A stretch of 64,000 bases of DNA, taken from assembly GCF_900129545.1 (NCBI RefSeq), contig NZ_FQWB01000001.1, forward strand, positions 310,001-374,000, in the 5' to 3' direction. The notes beneath the pieces were generated by a model, which did no database searches, was not told where the DNA came from, and saw only the letters and a program-made list of their open reading frames with translations. Shown piece after piece: positions 43,781-52,963 of this stretch. How positions within the stretch are numbered: the stretch's first letter is position 1; each line of letters starts with the position of its first letter. This DNA is from Flavobacterium fluvii. Its GTDB lineage: Bacteria > Bacteroidota > Bacteroidia > Flavobacteriales > Flavobacteriaceae. Both the position numbers and the translations under genes were made by a program.

Positions 43781-44209
43781 ATGGGATTCGTAAGCGATTT
43801 TAAAGCCTTTTTGATGAAAGGCGAAATAGTAAATTTGGCGACAGCCGTAATTGTGGGTGGTGCTTTTGGAAAAATAGTAACTTCCTTCACAAACGATGTC
43901 TTGATGCCACCAATTGGGTTGCTGTTAGGAAAAGTGGACTTCAAAAACTTGAAAATCGTGCTACAAGACGGCACTCCGGCTGTTCTGGAAAATGGCACCG
44001 AAAAAGTTCCTGCCGTTGCAGAAGTCGCCTTAAATTATGGGGCTTTCATTCAAACCGTATTCGATTTCGTGATTATTGGTTTTTGTATTTTTATGGTATT
44101 GAAAGCTTATGAAAAAACAAAAAAGAAAGAAGAAGCTGCTCCTGCTGCACCAGCCGGTCCAACTCAAGAAGAATTGCTTACACAAATCAGGGACTTGTTG
44201 AAAAAATAA
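43781..44209 (+). CDS. mscL: Large-conductance mechanosensitive channel MscL
   Basis: A 142-residue MscL: FKAFLMKGEIVNLATAVIVGGAFGKIVTSF (TM1 pore, partly) and a second TM (TVFDFVIIGFCIFMVLKAYE), with a cytoplasmic Lys/Glu/Ala/Pro linker and C-terminal helix TQEELLTQIRDLLKK. It opens under membrane tension and protects against hypo-osmotic shock. Normal length; followed by a terminator. Confidence 0.97.
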   Translation: MGFVSDFKAFLMKGEIVNLATAVIVGGAFGKIVTSFTNDVLMPPIGLLLGKVDFKNLKIVLQDGTPAVLENGTEKVPAVAEVALNYGAFIQTVFDFVIIGFCIFMVLKAYEKTKKKEEAAPAAPAGPTQEELLTQIRDLLKK

Positions 44210-44237
44210 ATTTCCGCTACATTATATATTCTAACTA

Positions 44238-44265
44238 AACCACGCCCAACAGCGTGGTTCTTTTT
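44238..44265 (+). terminator. Terminator after mscL
   Basis: AACCACGC at 44238-44245 pairs with GCGTGGTT at 44252-44259, followed by CTTTTTT. Confidence 0.85.
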
Positions 44266-44311
44266 TACAATTGTTACAAATATAACATTTTGTTACTTTT
44301 TGTGAACACCC

Positions 44312-44341
44312 TTGTTTTAAATAACATATTGCTTACTTTTG
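44312..44341 (+). promoter_or_regulatory. Promoter of asd (TTG-N19-TACTTTTG)
   Basis: TTG 44312-44314 and TACTTTTG 44334-44341, exact consensus spacing. The last three bases of the box are a TTG in frame with asd. Confidence 0.8.
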
Positions 44342-44380
44342 CATCATCAAATCAGAAATAAAAAATTAAAATATATATTT

Positions 44381-45370
44381 ATGAAAATTGCAGTTGTAGG
44401 GGCCACTGGAATGGTGGGCGAAATAATGTTAAAAGTATTAGAAGAAAGAAACTTTCCATACACCGAATTAATTCTTGTAGCTTCCGAGAAATCAGTAGGT
44501 AAAGTAATCGAATTTAAAGGTCAAAAACATACCGTGGTGGGATTGCAAACTGCAGTTGACATGAAAGCAGACATTGCTCTTTTCTCGGCTGGAGGACAAA
44601 CTTCATTGGATTGGGCTCCAAAATTTGCTGCTGCAGGAACTACAGTTATCGACAATTCATCGGCTTGGAGAATGGATCCAACCAAAAAATTGGTTGTACC
44701 GGAAATCAACGCCAACCAATTGACAAAAGAGGACAAAATCATTGCAAATCCAAACTGTTCGACCATTCAAATGGTTTTGGCTTTGGCTCCATTACACAAA
44801 AAATACAACGTAAAACGCGTGATTGTTTCTACTTACCAATCCATCACCGGGACTGGCGTGAAAGCGGTTCAACAATTCGAAAATGAAGTGGCTGGAGTAA
44901 AAGGCGACATGGTTTACAAATACGAAATCAACCGCAACTGTATTCCACAATGTGACGTTTTCGAACCAAATGGATACACTAAAGAAGAGATGAAATTGGT
45001 TAAAGAAACCAAAAAAATCTTGAGCGACGACAGCATCAAAGTTACTGCTACAGCTGTACGTGTACCAGTTGTTGGTGGACACAGCGAAGCGGTGAACGTG
45101 GAATTCAGCAATGATTTTGACGTAAACGAGGTAAGGACTCTTTTGAGCCAAACCGATGGTGTAACGGTTCAAGACAACTTAGACACTTTTACTTATCCAA
45201 TGCCAAAATATGCTGAAGGCAAAAACGATGTATTCGTAGGACGTATTCGTCGTGACGAAAGCCAAGAAAACACTTTGAATATGTGGATTGTAGCCGACAA
45301 CTTGAGAAAAGGGGCAGCAACAAACACCATTCAAATTGCTGAATATTTAGTGGCAAATAATCTGGTTTAA
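44381..45370 (+). CDS. asd: Aspartate-semialdehyde dehydrogenase
   Basis: A 329-residue Asd: MKIAVVGATGMVGEIML (NADP Rossmann), FSAGGQTS, and the active-site Cys126 in IIANPNCSTIQMV. It makes aspartate semialdehyde for threonine, methionine and diaminopimelate. Start moved to ATG 44381: the longer form begins in the -7 box. Single gene with promoter and terminator; length typical of the family. Confidence 0.96.
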   Translation: MKIAVVGATGMVGEIMLKVLEERNFPYTELILVASEKSVGKVIEFKGQKHTVVGLQTAVDMKADIALFSAGGQTSLDWAPKFAAAGTTVIDNSSAWRMDPTKKLVVPEINANQLTKEDKIIANPNCSTIQMVLALAPLHKKYNVKRVIVSTYQSITGTGVKAVQQFENEVAGVKGDMVYKYEINRNCIPQCDVFEPNGYTKEEMKLVKETKKILSDDSIKVTATAVRVPVVGGHSEAVNVEFSNDFDVNEVRTLLSQTDGVTVQDNLDTFTYPMPKYAEGKNDVFVGRIRRDESQENTLNMWIVADNLRKGAATNTIQIAEYLVANNLV

Positions 45371-45388
45371 AACCCATTTTAATACTTT

Positions 45389-45436
45389 AAAATCCGGTTG
45401 GCTTTAAATAATTTTAAAGTTAACCGGATTTTTTAT
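45389..45436 (+). terminator. Terminator after asd
   Basis: AAAATCCGGTT (45389-45399) with AACCGGATTTT (45422-45432) and T-rich end. Confidence 0.85.
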
Positions 45437-45446
45437 TTGCTATAAC

Positions 45447-45454
45447 TACCTTTG
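45447..45454 (+). promoter_or_regulatory. -7 box (TACCTTTG) for the His/Cys-rich membrane protein
   Basis: Consensus match ending 6 bases before the ATG at 45461; it overlaps the asd terminator region. Confidence 0.55.
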
Positions 45455-45460
45455 CAGCGG

Positions 45461-45814
45461 ATGAAAAAGAAGTTTGTCATATTAAATTCTCTATTGGCAC
45501 TGGCAGTATTGTTTGTAATGCTGTTTCAATCCGTGCATAGTTTTGAGCATTTAGCCCAACAACTTTCAGAAAAAAAATGCCATCACAAATACACTTCCAG
45601 CGAAGAAATCACTCATCAACACCACAATTTTGATCATTGTTTTGTTTGCGATTTTACAATAAGCAGTTTTGTTGCTTCGGATATCCATCATTTTGAATTC
45701 AAAAAAATCACCATTCCTTCTGGATATTCTTTTTTCAAATCCAGGGAAATTACCCAATTCTTTAAAGGAAGTCTTTTTGCGCTTCGTGCTCCCCCGATTT
45801 TATTGTTTAAATAA
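45461..45814 (+). CDS. His/Cys-rich single-span membrane protein
   Basis: A 117-residue protein: N-terminal TM (FVILNSLLALAVLFVMLFQS), then a His/Cys cluster HSFEHLAQQ, KKCHHKY, HQHHNFDHCFVCDFTIS (His-x3-His, CxxC), and a hydrophobic C-terminus. Eleven His and three Cys in 50 residues suggest binding of Zn, Cu or similar. Family not recognised. Next gene in the same direction is a TonB-dependent receptor of the ZnuD type, so metal handling is a reasonable inference. Start at ATG 45461; an upstream TTG lies in the -7 box. Confidence 0.65.
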   Translation: MKKKFVILNSLLALAVLFVMLFQSVHSFEHLAQQLSEKKCHHKYTSSEEITHQHHNFDHCFVCDFTISSFVASDIHHFEFKKITIPSGYSFFKSREITQFFKGSLFALRAPPILLFK

Positions 45815-45817
45815 TTT

Positions 45818-46010
45818 GCCGCCAAGGCACTAAGGCGCAAAATTTTTCTGCGCACCTATTTAAATCATAAAACTGCAATTATTCAGGTTCTTTTTACCAT
45901 TAAGGGATTAAACAATATTGTCGCAAAAAAATATTAAATTTATTGGAGCAATTAAATTGCTCCAAAACTTCTAGTTAATTTGAAATTTGCGCCTTAGTGA
46001 CTTTGTGGCA
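45818..46010. repeat. MITE-like interval bounded by 25-bp inverted repeats
   Basis: The left end TGCCGCCAAGGCACTAAGGC and the right end, reverse complemented, TGCCACAAAGTCACTAAGGC, agree at 22 of 25 positions over the full repeat (45818-45842 and 45986-46010). The 193-bp span has no ORF, holds a 23-bp palindrome and sits directly upstream of the TonB-dependent receptor gene. No target-site duplication was identified by eye. Confidence 0.6.
45943..45965. promoter_or_regulatory. Perfect 23-bp palindrome upstream of the TonB receptor
   Basis: Two 11-bp arms, TTGGAGCAATT and its complement AATTGCTCCAA, around a single A. Not followed by a T tract, so more like an operator or stem-loop than a terminator. 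83 bases before the receptor start codon. Confidence 0.5.
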
Positions 46011-46047
46011 AAAGTTAACTCCTGAATAGTTCATAAAATCAATTCAA

Positions 46048-48051
46048 ATGAAAAAATTCATAATTGCCCTATTTATAGGGTTTTCAGCCATACTTCAAGC
46101 ACAAGAAATTAAGCAAGATACTGTTCATAAAAACAAACCATTTATCTTGGACGAAGTAATTATTTCGACAGCTTTCAACAAAATTCAATCGCAAAACGTG
46201 ATGAAAGTCGAACACGAAAGCATCAAGTCATTGCAACAAAAAGGAATGACAACCTTAATCGAAAGCTTGGCAACCATTCCGGGAGTTTCACAAGTTTCGA
46301 CCGGAACTTCCATAGGAAAACCCGTCATTCGAGGATTGAGTGGCAATCGCGTTTTGGTGTATTCACAAGGCGTTCGAATAGAAAACCAACAATTTGGCGA
46401 CGAGCACGGTTTGGGGTTGAATGATGCTGGAATCGAAAGCGTCGAAGTCATAAAAGGCCCGGCATCCCTCCTTTATGGCTCGGATGCTTTGGGTGGCGTT
46501 TTGTATTTTAATCCTGAAAAATTTGCGGCGGCAAATACTTTTCAAGCAAATTTCAGCCAGAAATTTTTCTCCAACACTTTGGGGAGCAATTCCTCATTGG
46601 GATTGAAAACTTCCACCGAAAACTGGAAATTCTTGGCTCGAGGAAGCTACAACATTCATTCTGATTATAAAATGGCGGATGGCGAACGAGTAACCAACAC
46701 CCGTTACAATGAAACCGATTTCAAAACTGGAATTGGTTACAGCAATTCAAAATTTTCGAGTATTTTCCGTTACAATTACAATAATTTAGATTTGGGAATT
46801 CCGGAAGAAGGTATTGCCGAACAATCCACCAACAAAAAAACGGACTATCCCAAACAAGGAGTTTTCAATCATTTGTTGAGTTTGAATAACGTAATCTTTT
46901 TTGAAAAATCAAAACTGGATGTTGATTTGGGTTACATTTCCAATGATAGAAGTGAATTTGAAGACAGCGAAGTTGCAATTCTACACATGAAATTGAAAAC
47001 CTTCAATTATGATGCAAAATACCATTTGCCAAAATTGGGCAAGTTCGAAACCATAGTTGGAATTCAGGGAATGAATCAAACCAACACCAATTCAGGCGAA
47101 GAGTATTTAATTCCCGATGCTAGAACCAATGATTTTGGTGTTTTTGGAACTGGAGTTTACGAATGGACATCGAATGCTTTACAGGCTGGATTACGTTTTG
47201 ACAATAGAAAAATAATCAGCGATGCAAGAGGAATTGCTGGTTCAGCAGGTTCTTTTGAGGCACTCGATAAATCGTATGACAGCTTTAACGCATCGTTGGG
47301 ATACAAAACCAATCTAGCCGAGGATTTGACCCTGCGATTAAATGTAGCTTCTGGATTCAGGGCTCCCAACTTGGCTGAATTGACTTCAAACGGTGTTCAC
47401 GAAGGAACCAATCGTTATGAAATTGGAAATCCTGATTTGAAAACCGAGCAAAATGTACAAACAGACGTTAATTTGGAATATAAAAGCAGCCATTTCGAGT
47501 TTTTCGCCAACGGATTTTACAACCACATCAACCATTATATTTATACTTCACCAACAGGAGAAATAATAGACGACAATGCTGTTTTTGATTATATTCAAAA
47601 TGACGCCAAATTATTTGGTGGAGAAGTTGGACTTCATTTTCATCCCCATCCATTGGATTGGTTGCATTATGAAACCAGTTTTGAAACCGTTACCGGCAAA
47701 AAACAAGATGGCGATTACTTGCCGCTAATTCCTGCCAACAACTGGAACAACACCATTAGAACTGAATTCAAGATTAAGAACTGGCTGGAAGACGGTTTTG
47801 CCACTTTAAATGTTTCAACAACCTTTAATCAAAATAACGTAAGCGGATTCGAGACAAAATCGAATGGATATACTTTGCTAAATCTTGGTTTTGGAGGAAA
47901 AATGAAATTAGGAAAAACTGCTTTCGACATAAATTTGAACGCCAATAATTTACTTGACAAAAACTATATTTCCCATTTATCCCGTTTGAAAACCGATGGC
48001 ATTCCTAATATTGGAAGAAATATTGTTTTGGGATTGAATTTTAATATTTAG
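46048..48051 (+). CDS. TonB-dependent receptor, ZnuD-like (metal uptake)
   Basis: A 667-residue outer-membrane receptor with signal MKKFIIALFIGFSAILQAQE, a plug with VIRGLSGNRVLVYSQGVRIE and VEVIKGPASLLYGSDALGGV, and a 22-strand barrel ending in a Leu/Phe-rich IVLGLNFNI. It is shorter than SusC-type receptors and has no SusD partner; plug sequence resembles ZnuD/TdfJ-type zinc or metal receptors. A His/Cys-rich membrane protein is just upstream. Specificity is inferred, not shown. Confidence 0.85.
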   Translation: MKKFIIALFIGFSAILQAQEIKQDTVHKNKPFILDEVIISTAFNKIQSQNVMKVEHESIKSLQQKGMTTLIESLATIPGVSQVSTGTSIGKPVIRGLSGNRVLVYSQGVRIENQQFGDEHGLGLNDAGIESVEVIKGPASLLYGSDALGGVLYFNPEKFAAANTFQANFSQKFFSNTLGSNSSLGLKTSTENWKFLARGSYNIHSDYKMADGERVTNTRYNETDFKTGIGYSNSKFSSIFRYNYNNLDLGIPEEGIAEQSTNKKTDYPKQGVFNHLLSLNNVIFFEKSKLDVDLGYISNDRSEFEDSEVAILHMKLKTFNYDAKYHLPKLGKFETIVGIQGMNQTNTNSGEEYLIPDARTNDFGVFGTGVYEWTSNALQAGLRFDNRKIISDARGIAGSAGSFEALDKSYDSFNASLGYKTNLAEDLTLRLNVASGFRAPNLAELTSNGVHEGTNRYEIGNPDLKTEQNVQTDVNLEYKSSHFEFFANGFYNHINHYIYTSPTGEIIDDNAVFDYIQNDAKLFGGEVGLHFHPHPLDWLHYETSFETVTGKKQDGDYLPLIPANNWNNTIRTEFKIKNWLEDGFATLNVSTTFNQNNVSGFETKSNGYTLLNLGFGGKMKLGKTAFDINLNANNLLDKNYISHLSRLKTDGIPNIGRNIVLGLNFNI

Positions 48052-48063
48052 AGAAAACATTAA

Positions 48064-48120
48064 ACCGCAAATTCACAAATTATAATCTAATATGAAGAAA
48101 ACAATTTGTGAATTTGCGGT
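48064..48120. repeat. 18-bp perfect inverted repeat after the receptor gene
   Basis: ACCGCAAATTCACAAATT at 48064-48081 pairs perfectly with 48103-48120; 21-base loop. Between convergent receptor and mtgA genes; may act as a bidirectional terminator. Confidence 0.65.
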
Positions 48121-48126
48121 AATTTA

Positions 48127-48867
48127 TTAATACTCAATCTTTCCAATATGCCTCATTATGCGAACAATCTTGTCTTTTCTACGATTGATGTAAGACGAAG
48201 AACTCGTGGCCGAATATTTCCTTGGATTGGGTAAAATTGCTGCAATACCTGCCGCTTGAATTTTAGTGAGACTCGAAGCGTCCTTCCTGTACCAATGTTG
48301 GGTTGCAGCCTGTGCTCCATAAATCCCATTCCCCATTTCGATGCTGTTGAGGTAGACTTCCATAATCCTTTCCTTGCCCCAAATTAATTCAATAAGAACA
48401 GTGAAATAAGCTTCAAGGCCTTTTCGGATATAACTTCTTCCTTGCCAAAGAAAAACATTCTTGGCTGTTTGTTGCGAAATGGTGCTTCCCCCTTTTATTC
48501 TTCGGCCTCTTTCGTTGCTTTTGTAGGCTTTTTGCATTGCCGTAAAATCGAAACCATGGTGAGAAAGAAAGGTTCCGTCTTCACTAGCAATTACTGCTTT
48601 TTGCAAATTGACCGATATGTTTTCGATAGGCTCCCAATCGTGGTTGAAGTAATTCTCTTTGCCGGCAACTTTATTTTCTATGGCTCGAATAACCATCAAA
48701 GGCGTGAATGGAACGGGTACAAACTTGAAAAGTACCACAAAAAAAATCGATAGTCCAAAAAACCACAAGAATGCCTTGAAGAAAAAACGCATCAGTTTGC
48801 TCTTGAAAGTTCCTGAGACTTTTCTTGCAGGTTGTTTTGTTTTTTTGGAAGTAATTTTAGTTGCCAT
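48127..48867 (-). CDS. mtgA: Monofunctional peptidoglycan transglycosylase
   Basis: A 246-residue GT51 enzyme with one N-terminal TM (about 27-50): KAVIASEDGTFLSHHGFD (catalytic Glu), RRIKGGSTISQQTAKNVFLW, KERIMEVYLNSIEMGNGIYG. No transpeptidase domain, so it is the monofunctional MtgA type that polymerises lipid II. Convergent with the receptor gene. Confidence 0.95.
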   Translation of the reverse strand: MATKITSKKTKQPARKVSGTFKSKLMRFFFKAFLWFFGLSIFFVVLFKFVPVPFTPLMVIRAIENKVAGKENYFNHDWEPIENISVNLQKAVIASEDGTFLSHHGFDFTAMQKAYKSNERGRRIKGGSTISQQTAKNVFLWQGRSYIRKGLEAYFTVLIELIWGKERIMEVYLNSIEMGNGIYGAQAATQHWYRKDASSLTKIQAAGIAAILPNPRKYSATSSSSYINRRKDKIVRIMRHIGKIEY

Positions 48868-48993
48868 TCTATTAAATCTGCTAATTTTTATAAATATAAA
48901 AAAATATTTTCGTTTGCAAAATTAACCATAAAACAACTGCCAGTAAACAATTAGAATTTGTATTTTTAAGAAATAATAAAACCCCACAATTTG

Positions 48994-50925
48994 ATGAAAA
49001 AGATAGTATTTATAACACTGATAATGACGAACTTAACTGCATTAGCACAAAACACGATGTCACCAGAACTGCTCTGGAAACTAGGAAGAGTTAGCTCTTT
49101 GGGAATTTCAAACGATAATAAAAACATCATTTACAAAGTAGATTATCCTTCTGTCGAAGAAAACAAATCGAATTCCAAGTTTTATTCTTTGCCCATTAAT
49201 GGTGGAACTCCAATTGAAGTGGAAAATACCAAAGAGTTGTTAAAAGACAAAAACATTTCTCCCGACGGGAAATATATTATTTACAATGAAGAAGTAAAAA
49301 TCGACAAAGTTCACGGAAAAGATTTTTATCCAGAACTGGAAAAATCAAATGTTCAAGTCTATAACGGTCTGGATTATCGTCATTGGGACAAATGGAATGA
49401 AGGCAAATTCAACCACGTGTTTTTCAAAGAAAACAAAGAAGGTGCTGTCGGCATTGATATTTTAAAAGACGAAACTTTCGACAGTCCACAAAAACCTTTT
49501 GGCGGAGACGAAGATTACATTTGGTCACCGGACAGCAAAAGTATTTTATACGTTTGCAAGAAAAAAGCAGGAACTGCATATGCCACCAGCACCAATACCG
49601 ATATTTACGAATACCATTTAGAAACCGGAAAAACTACCAACAGAACAGAAGGCAATTTGGGTTATGACACGAATCCCGCTTTTTCTCCAACAGGAAATTT
49701 GACTTGGTTGCAAATGAAACGCGACGGTTACGAAGCCGACAAAAATGACATAATCGTCAGTTACAAAGGAACAACCATCAATTTGACAGCCAATTGGGAC
49801 GGAACGGTGGAGAATTTTATTTGGAGCAAAGACGGCAAAAAAGTCTATTTTGTGGCACCAGTCGATGGAACACTTCAGTTATTTAAAGTTGATTTTCCAG
49901 GCTTGACAAAGAAATTACCACAAGTGGTTCAATTGACCAATGGCAATTTTGACGTTGTTAATATTGTTGGTTTTTATGGAGACGACATCATTGTCAATCG
50001 AACAGACATGAACCATGCTTCGGAAATTTTTTCTTATAATTTAAAGAAAAAAACTTGGTTTCAATTGTCTAATGTAAACACGGAAACGTACAATTCATTG
50101 GCGTTAAGCAAAACAGAAAAAAGATATGTCACCACTACCGACGGCAAAAAAATGTTGGTCTGGGTAATTCTTCCTCCAAATTTTGATGCTTCAAAAAAAT
50201 ATCCAACATTACTTTATTGCCAAGGTGGACCACAATCTCCCCTGACGCAATTTTATTCTTTTCGATGGAATTTCCAATTGATGGCTGCTCAAGGTTACAT
50301 TGTCGTGGCTCCAAATCGTCGTGGAATGCAAGGGCACGGTGTGGAATGGAACGAACAAATCAGCAAAGATTGGGGCGGACAGGTAATGGATGATTATCTT
50401 TCGGCGATTGATGATGTGACCAAGGAAAGTTATGTCGACAAAACCCGTTTGGGATGCATTGGAGCAAGCTACGGAGGTTATTCCGTCTTTTACTTGGCTG
50501 GAATCCACAACAACCGATTCAAGACTTTCATCGCCCATGACGGCGTTTTCAATACCCAAAGCATGTTTGGCACTACCGAAGAAGTTTTCTTTAATCAATG
50601 GGAATTTGGAGGAGCCTATTGGGAAAAAGACAATGCCGTTGCCCAAAAAATGTACACCAAATTTAATCCAGCCAACCAAGTGGAAAAATGGAACAAACCG
50701 ATATTAATCATACAAGGTGGAAATGATTTCAGGGTTCCAATTGGACAAGGACAAGAAGCTTTTCAAGCGGCTCAATTGCGAGGAATAAAAAGTAGATTTT
50801 TATATTTCCCTGAAGAAAACCACTGGGTTTTAAAACCGCAAAACGCAATGGTTTGGCAAAGAGAATTTTTCAAATGGCTGAAGGAAACTTTGGATGAATC
50901 CCAAAACGGAGATAAAACTTCGTGA
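48994..50925 (+). CDS. S9 family prolyl oligopeptidase-type peptidase
   Basis: A 643-residue secreted peptidase (signal MKKIVFITLIMTNLTALAQ). Residues about 25-390 are a WD-like beta-propeller of the S9C/DPPIV type; residues about 395-643 an alpha/beta hydrolase: nucleophile in GASYGGYS (GxSxGG), Asp in IQGGNDFRVPIGQGQEA and His in EENHWVLKP. It cleaves short peptides. Start ATG 48994, one codon after a TTG. Confidence 0.92.
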   Translation: MKKIVFITLIMTNLTALAQNTMSPELLWKLGRVSSLGISNDNKNIIYKVDYPSVEENKSNSKFYSLPINGGTPIEVENTKELLKDKNISPDGKYIIYNEEVKIDKVHGKDFYPELEKSNVQVYNGLDYRHWDKWNEGKFNHVFFKENKEGAVGIDILKDETFDSPQKPFGGDEDYIWSPDSKSILYVCKKKAGTAYATSTNTDIYEYHLETGKTTNRTEGNLGYDTNPAFSPTGNLTWLQMKRDGYEADKNDIIVSYKGTTINLTANWDGTVENFIWSKDGKKVYFVAPVDGTLQLFKVDFPGLTKKLPQVVQLTNGNFDVVNIVGFYGDDIIVNRTDMNHASEIFSYNLKKKTWFQLSNVNTETYNSLALSKTEKRYVTTTDGKKMLVWVILPPNFDASKKYPTLLYCQGGPQSPLTQFYSFRWNFQLMAAQGYIVVAPNRRGMQGHGVEWNEQISKDWGGQVMDDYLSAIDDVTKESYVDKTRLGCIGASYGGYSVFYLAGIHNNRFKTFIAHDGVFNTQSMFGTTEEVFFNQWEFGGAYWEKDNAVAQKMYTKFNPANQVEKWNKPILIIQGGNDFRVPIGQGQEAFQAAQLRGIKSRFLYFPEENHWVLKPQNAMVWQREFFKWLKETLDESQNGDKTS

Positions 50926-50948
50926 TACTTCGCGAATTGCATAAAACT

Positions 50949-50985
50949 AAAAATCCCATCAAAATAATTTTGATGGGATTTTTTT
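50949..50985. terminator. Bidirectional terminator between S9 gene and accC
   Basis: AAAAATCCCATCAAAA with its complement TTTTGATGGGATTTTT and T/A flanks. Confidence 0.9.
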
Positions 50986-51004
50986 ATAACGAAAACCTAA
51001 GTTT

Positions 51005-52351
51005 TTATTCCGGATCATTCATTTTAAAACTTTCCATAAAAGCCGTGGTGTAATCTCCAGCAATATAACGCGGATCATCCATCAACTGTCTGTGAAAAGG
51101 AATGGTTGTTTTGATTCCTTCAATCACGAATTCGTCCAAAGCTCTTCTCATTTTGCTGATGGCTTCTTCACGGGTTTGTGCCGTCGTGATTAACTTTGCA
51201 ATCATGGAATCGTAATTTGGCGGAATAGTGTAACCTGAATACACATGAGTATCCAATCGAACTCCGTGTCCACCAGGCATGTGAAGGGTCGTGATTTTTC
51301 CTGGCGAAGGTCTAAAATCATTGTATGGATCTTCGGCATTGATACGACATTCGATAGCGTGCAATTGTGGCAAATAATTTCTACCAGAAATTGGAATTCC
51401 GGCGGCTACCATAATTTGCTCGCGAATTAAATCATAATCAATAACTTGCTCGGTAATTGGGTGTTCTACTTGAATACGGGTATTCATTTCCATAAAGTAG
51501 AAATTACGGTGTTTGTCCACCAAAAATTCTACCGTTCCAGCACCTTCATATTTAATAAATTCAGCCGCTTTTACAGCCGCCAAACCCATTTTTTCACGCA
51601 ATTCGTCTGTCATATATGGCGAAGGGGTTTCCTCTGTCAATTTTTGATGACGACGTTGCACAGAACAATCTCTTTCAGAAAGGTGACATGCTTTTCCATA
51701 AGAATCTCCCACAATTTGAATTTCGATATGTCTAGGCTCTTCAATAAGTTTCTCCAAATACATTCCGTCATTTCCAAAAGCGGCTGCCGATTCTTGACGA
51801 GCACCTTCCCAAGCTTTCAACAAATCTTCTTCTTTCCAAACGGCACGCATTCCTTTTCCACCACCACCGGCAGTTGCTTTCAGCATTACTGGATAGCCCA
51901 TTTCTTTGGCCAATTTTTGGGTTTGTTCGAAAGATTCCAATAATCCATCAGAACCTGGAACACAAGGAACTCCAGCAGCTTTCATTGTAGCTTTTGCCGA
52001 AGATTTGTCCCCCATTCTATCAATCATTTCTGGAGTGGCACCAATAAATTTAATACCATGTTCTTGACATATTTTTGAAAATTTTGAATTTTCGGAAAGA
52101 AATCCATAGCCTGGATGTATTGCGTCTGCATTGGTAATTTCAGCAGCAGCAATGATATTTGACATTTTTAGATAAGACAAATTACTTGGAGGTGGACCAA
52201 TACAAACTGCTTCATCCGCAAACTTCACGTGCAAACTTTCGGCATCGGCAGTAGAATAAACAGCTACTGTCTTGATACCCATTTCTTTGCATGTTCTAAT
52301 GATGCGAAGGGCAATTTCTCCTCTATTGGCTATTAGTATTTTTTTAAACAT
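51005..52351 (-). CDS. accC: Acetyl-CoA carboxylase, biotin carboxylase subunit
   Basis: A 448-residue Acc[33 protein letters not shown] (ATP grasp), [41 protein letters not shown], and C-terminal [20 protein letters not shown]. It carboxylates BCCP-biotin in fatty acid synthesis. Start placed at 52351; the sequence upstream is a repeat-rich gap of 110 bases to accB. Terminated by the shared hairpin. Confidence 0.97.
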   Translation of the reverse strand: MFKKILIANRGEIALRIIRTCKEMGIKTVAVYSTADAESLHVKFADEAVCIGPPPSNLSYLKMSNIIAAAEITNADAIHPGYGFLSENSKFSKICQEHGIKFIGATPEMIDRMGDKSSAKATMKAAGVPCVPGSDGLLESFEQTQKLAKEMGYPVMLKATAGGGGKGMRAVWKEEDLLKAWEGARQESAAAFGNDGMYLEKLIEEPRHIEIQIVGDSYGKACHLSERDCSVQRRHQKLTEETPSPYMTDELREKMGLAAVKAAEFIKYEGAGTVEFLVDKHRNFYFMEMNTRIQVEHPITEQVIDYDLIREQIMVAAGIPISGRNYLPQLHAIECRINAEDPYNDFRPSPGKITTLHMPGGHGVRLDTHVYSGYTIPPNYDSMIAKLITTAQTREEAISKMRRALDEFVIEGIKTTIPFHRQLMDDPRYIAGDYTTAFMESFKMNDPE

Positions 52352-52461
52352 ATTTTTAAAATTAGATAATTTAGACAATTTGATAATTTAGACAATTTTA
52401 GAATCTACAAGCAAAATATTTTTACTTCATAATTCCAAAATCTAAAATCTAAAATCTAAAA
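52352..52461. repeat. AT-rich gap with repeated heptamers between accB and accC
   Basis: TCTAAAA occurs three times in tandem (52441-52461), and AATTTAGACAATTT-like units are repeated (52361-52400). No gene. Similar 7-base periodicity is seen at 8314 and 8965. Ribosomal coupling across this gap is unlikely. Confidence 0.7.
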
Positions 52462-52938
52462 TTATGATGGATCTACTAAAAATAATGGTTGGTCATATTC
52501 TACCGGCGACATGTCGTCAACCAATATTTTAACGATTTTACCAGACACTTCTGATTCGATTTCGTTAAATAATTTCATTGCTTCAATTACGCAAAGCACA
52601 TCTCCTTTAGCAATCGTGCTACCTACTTCAACAAACATTGGTTTGTCTGGAGATGGTTTTCTATAGAAAGTTCCAATAATTGGAGATTTAATAGTGATGT
52701 AATTAGAATTCTCTACCGCTGGTGCAGCTGGAGTTGGAGCCACTGGAACAATTTGTTGGGCTGCTACTGGTTGAAGAGCTGGTTGAGCTGGAATTTGCTG
52801 AATATAAGTCGCTTCAGACACATTTCCTTCCAAGGTTGTTCTAATGGTGATTTTAACATCATCCATCTCTAATTTAACTTCAGCAACTCCTGAGTTTGCT
52901 ACAAATTTGATTAGATTTTGAATTTCTTTTAAATCCAT
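52462..52938 (-). CDS. accB: Acetyl-CoA carboxylase, biotin carboxyl carrier protein
   Basis: A 158-residue BCCP: N-terminal helical domain, an Ala/Pro/Gln-rich linker (about 46-76), then the biotinyl domain with SPIIGTFYRKPSPDKP and CVIEAMKLFNEIESE (biotinylated Lys122). Starts 25 bases after fabH stop, so cotranscribed. Confidence 0.97.
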   Translation of the reverse strand: MDLKEIQNLIKFVANSGVAEVKLEMDDVKITIRTTLEGNVSEATYIQQIPAQPALQPVAAQQIVPVAPTPAAPAVENSNYITIKSPIIGTFYRKPSPDKPMFVEVGSTIAKGDVLCVIEAMKLFNEIESEVSGKIVKILVDDMSPVEYDQPLFLVDPS

Positions 52939-52963
52939 GATTATTTGTGTTTTTAGTTTAAAT

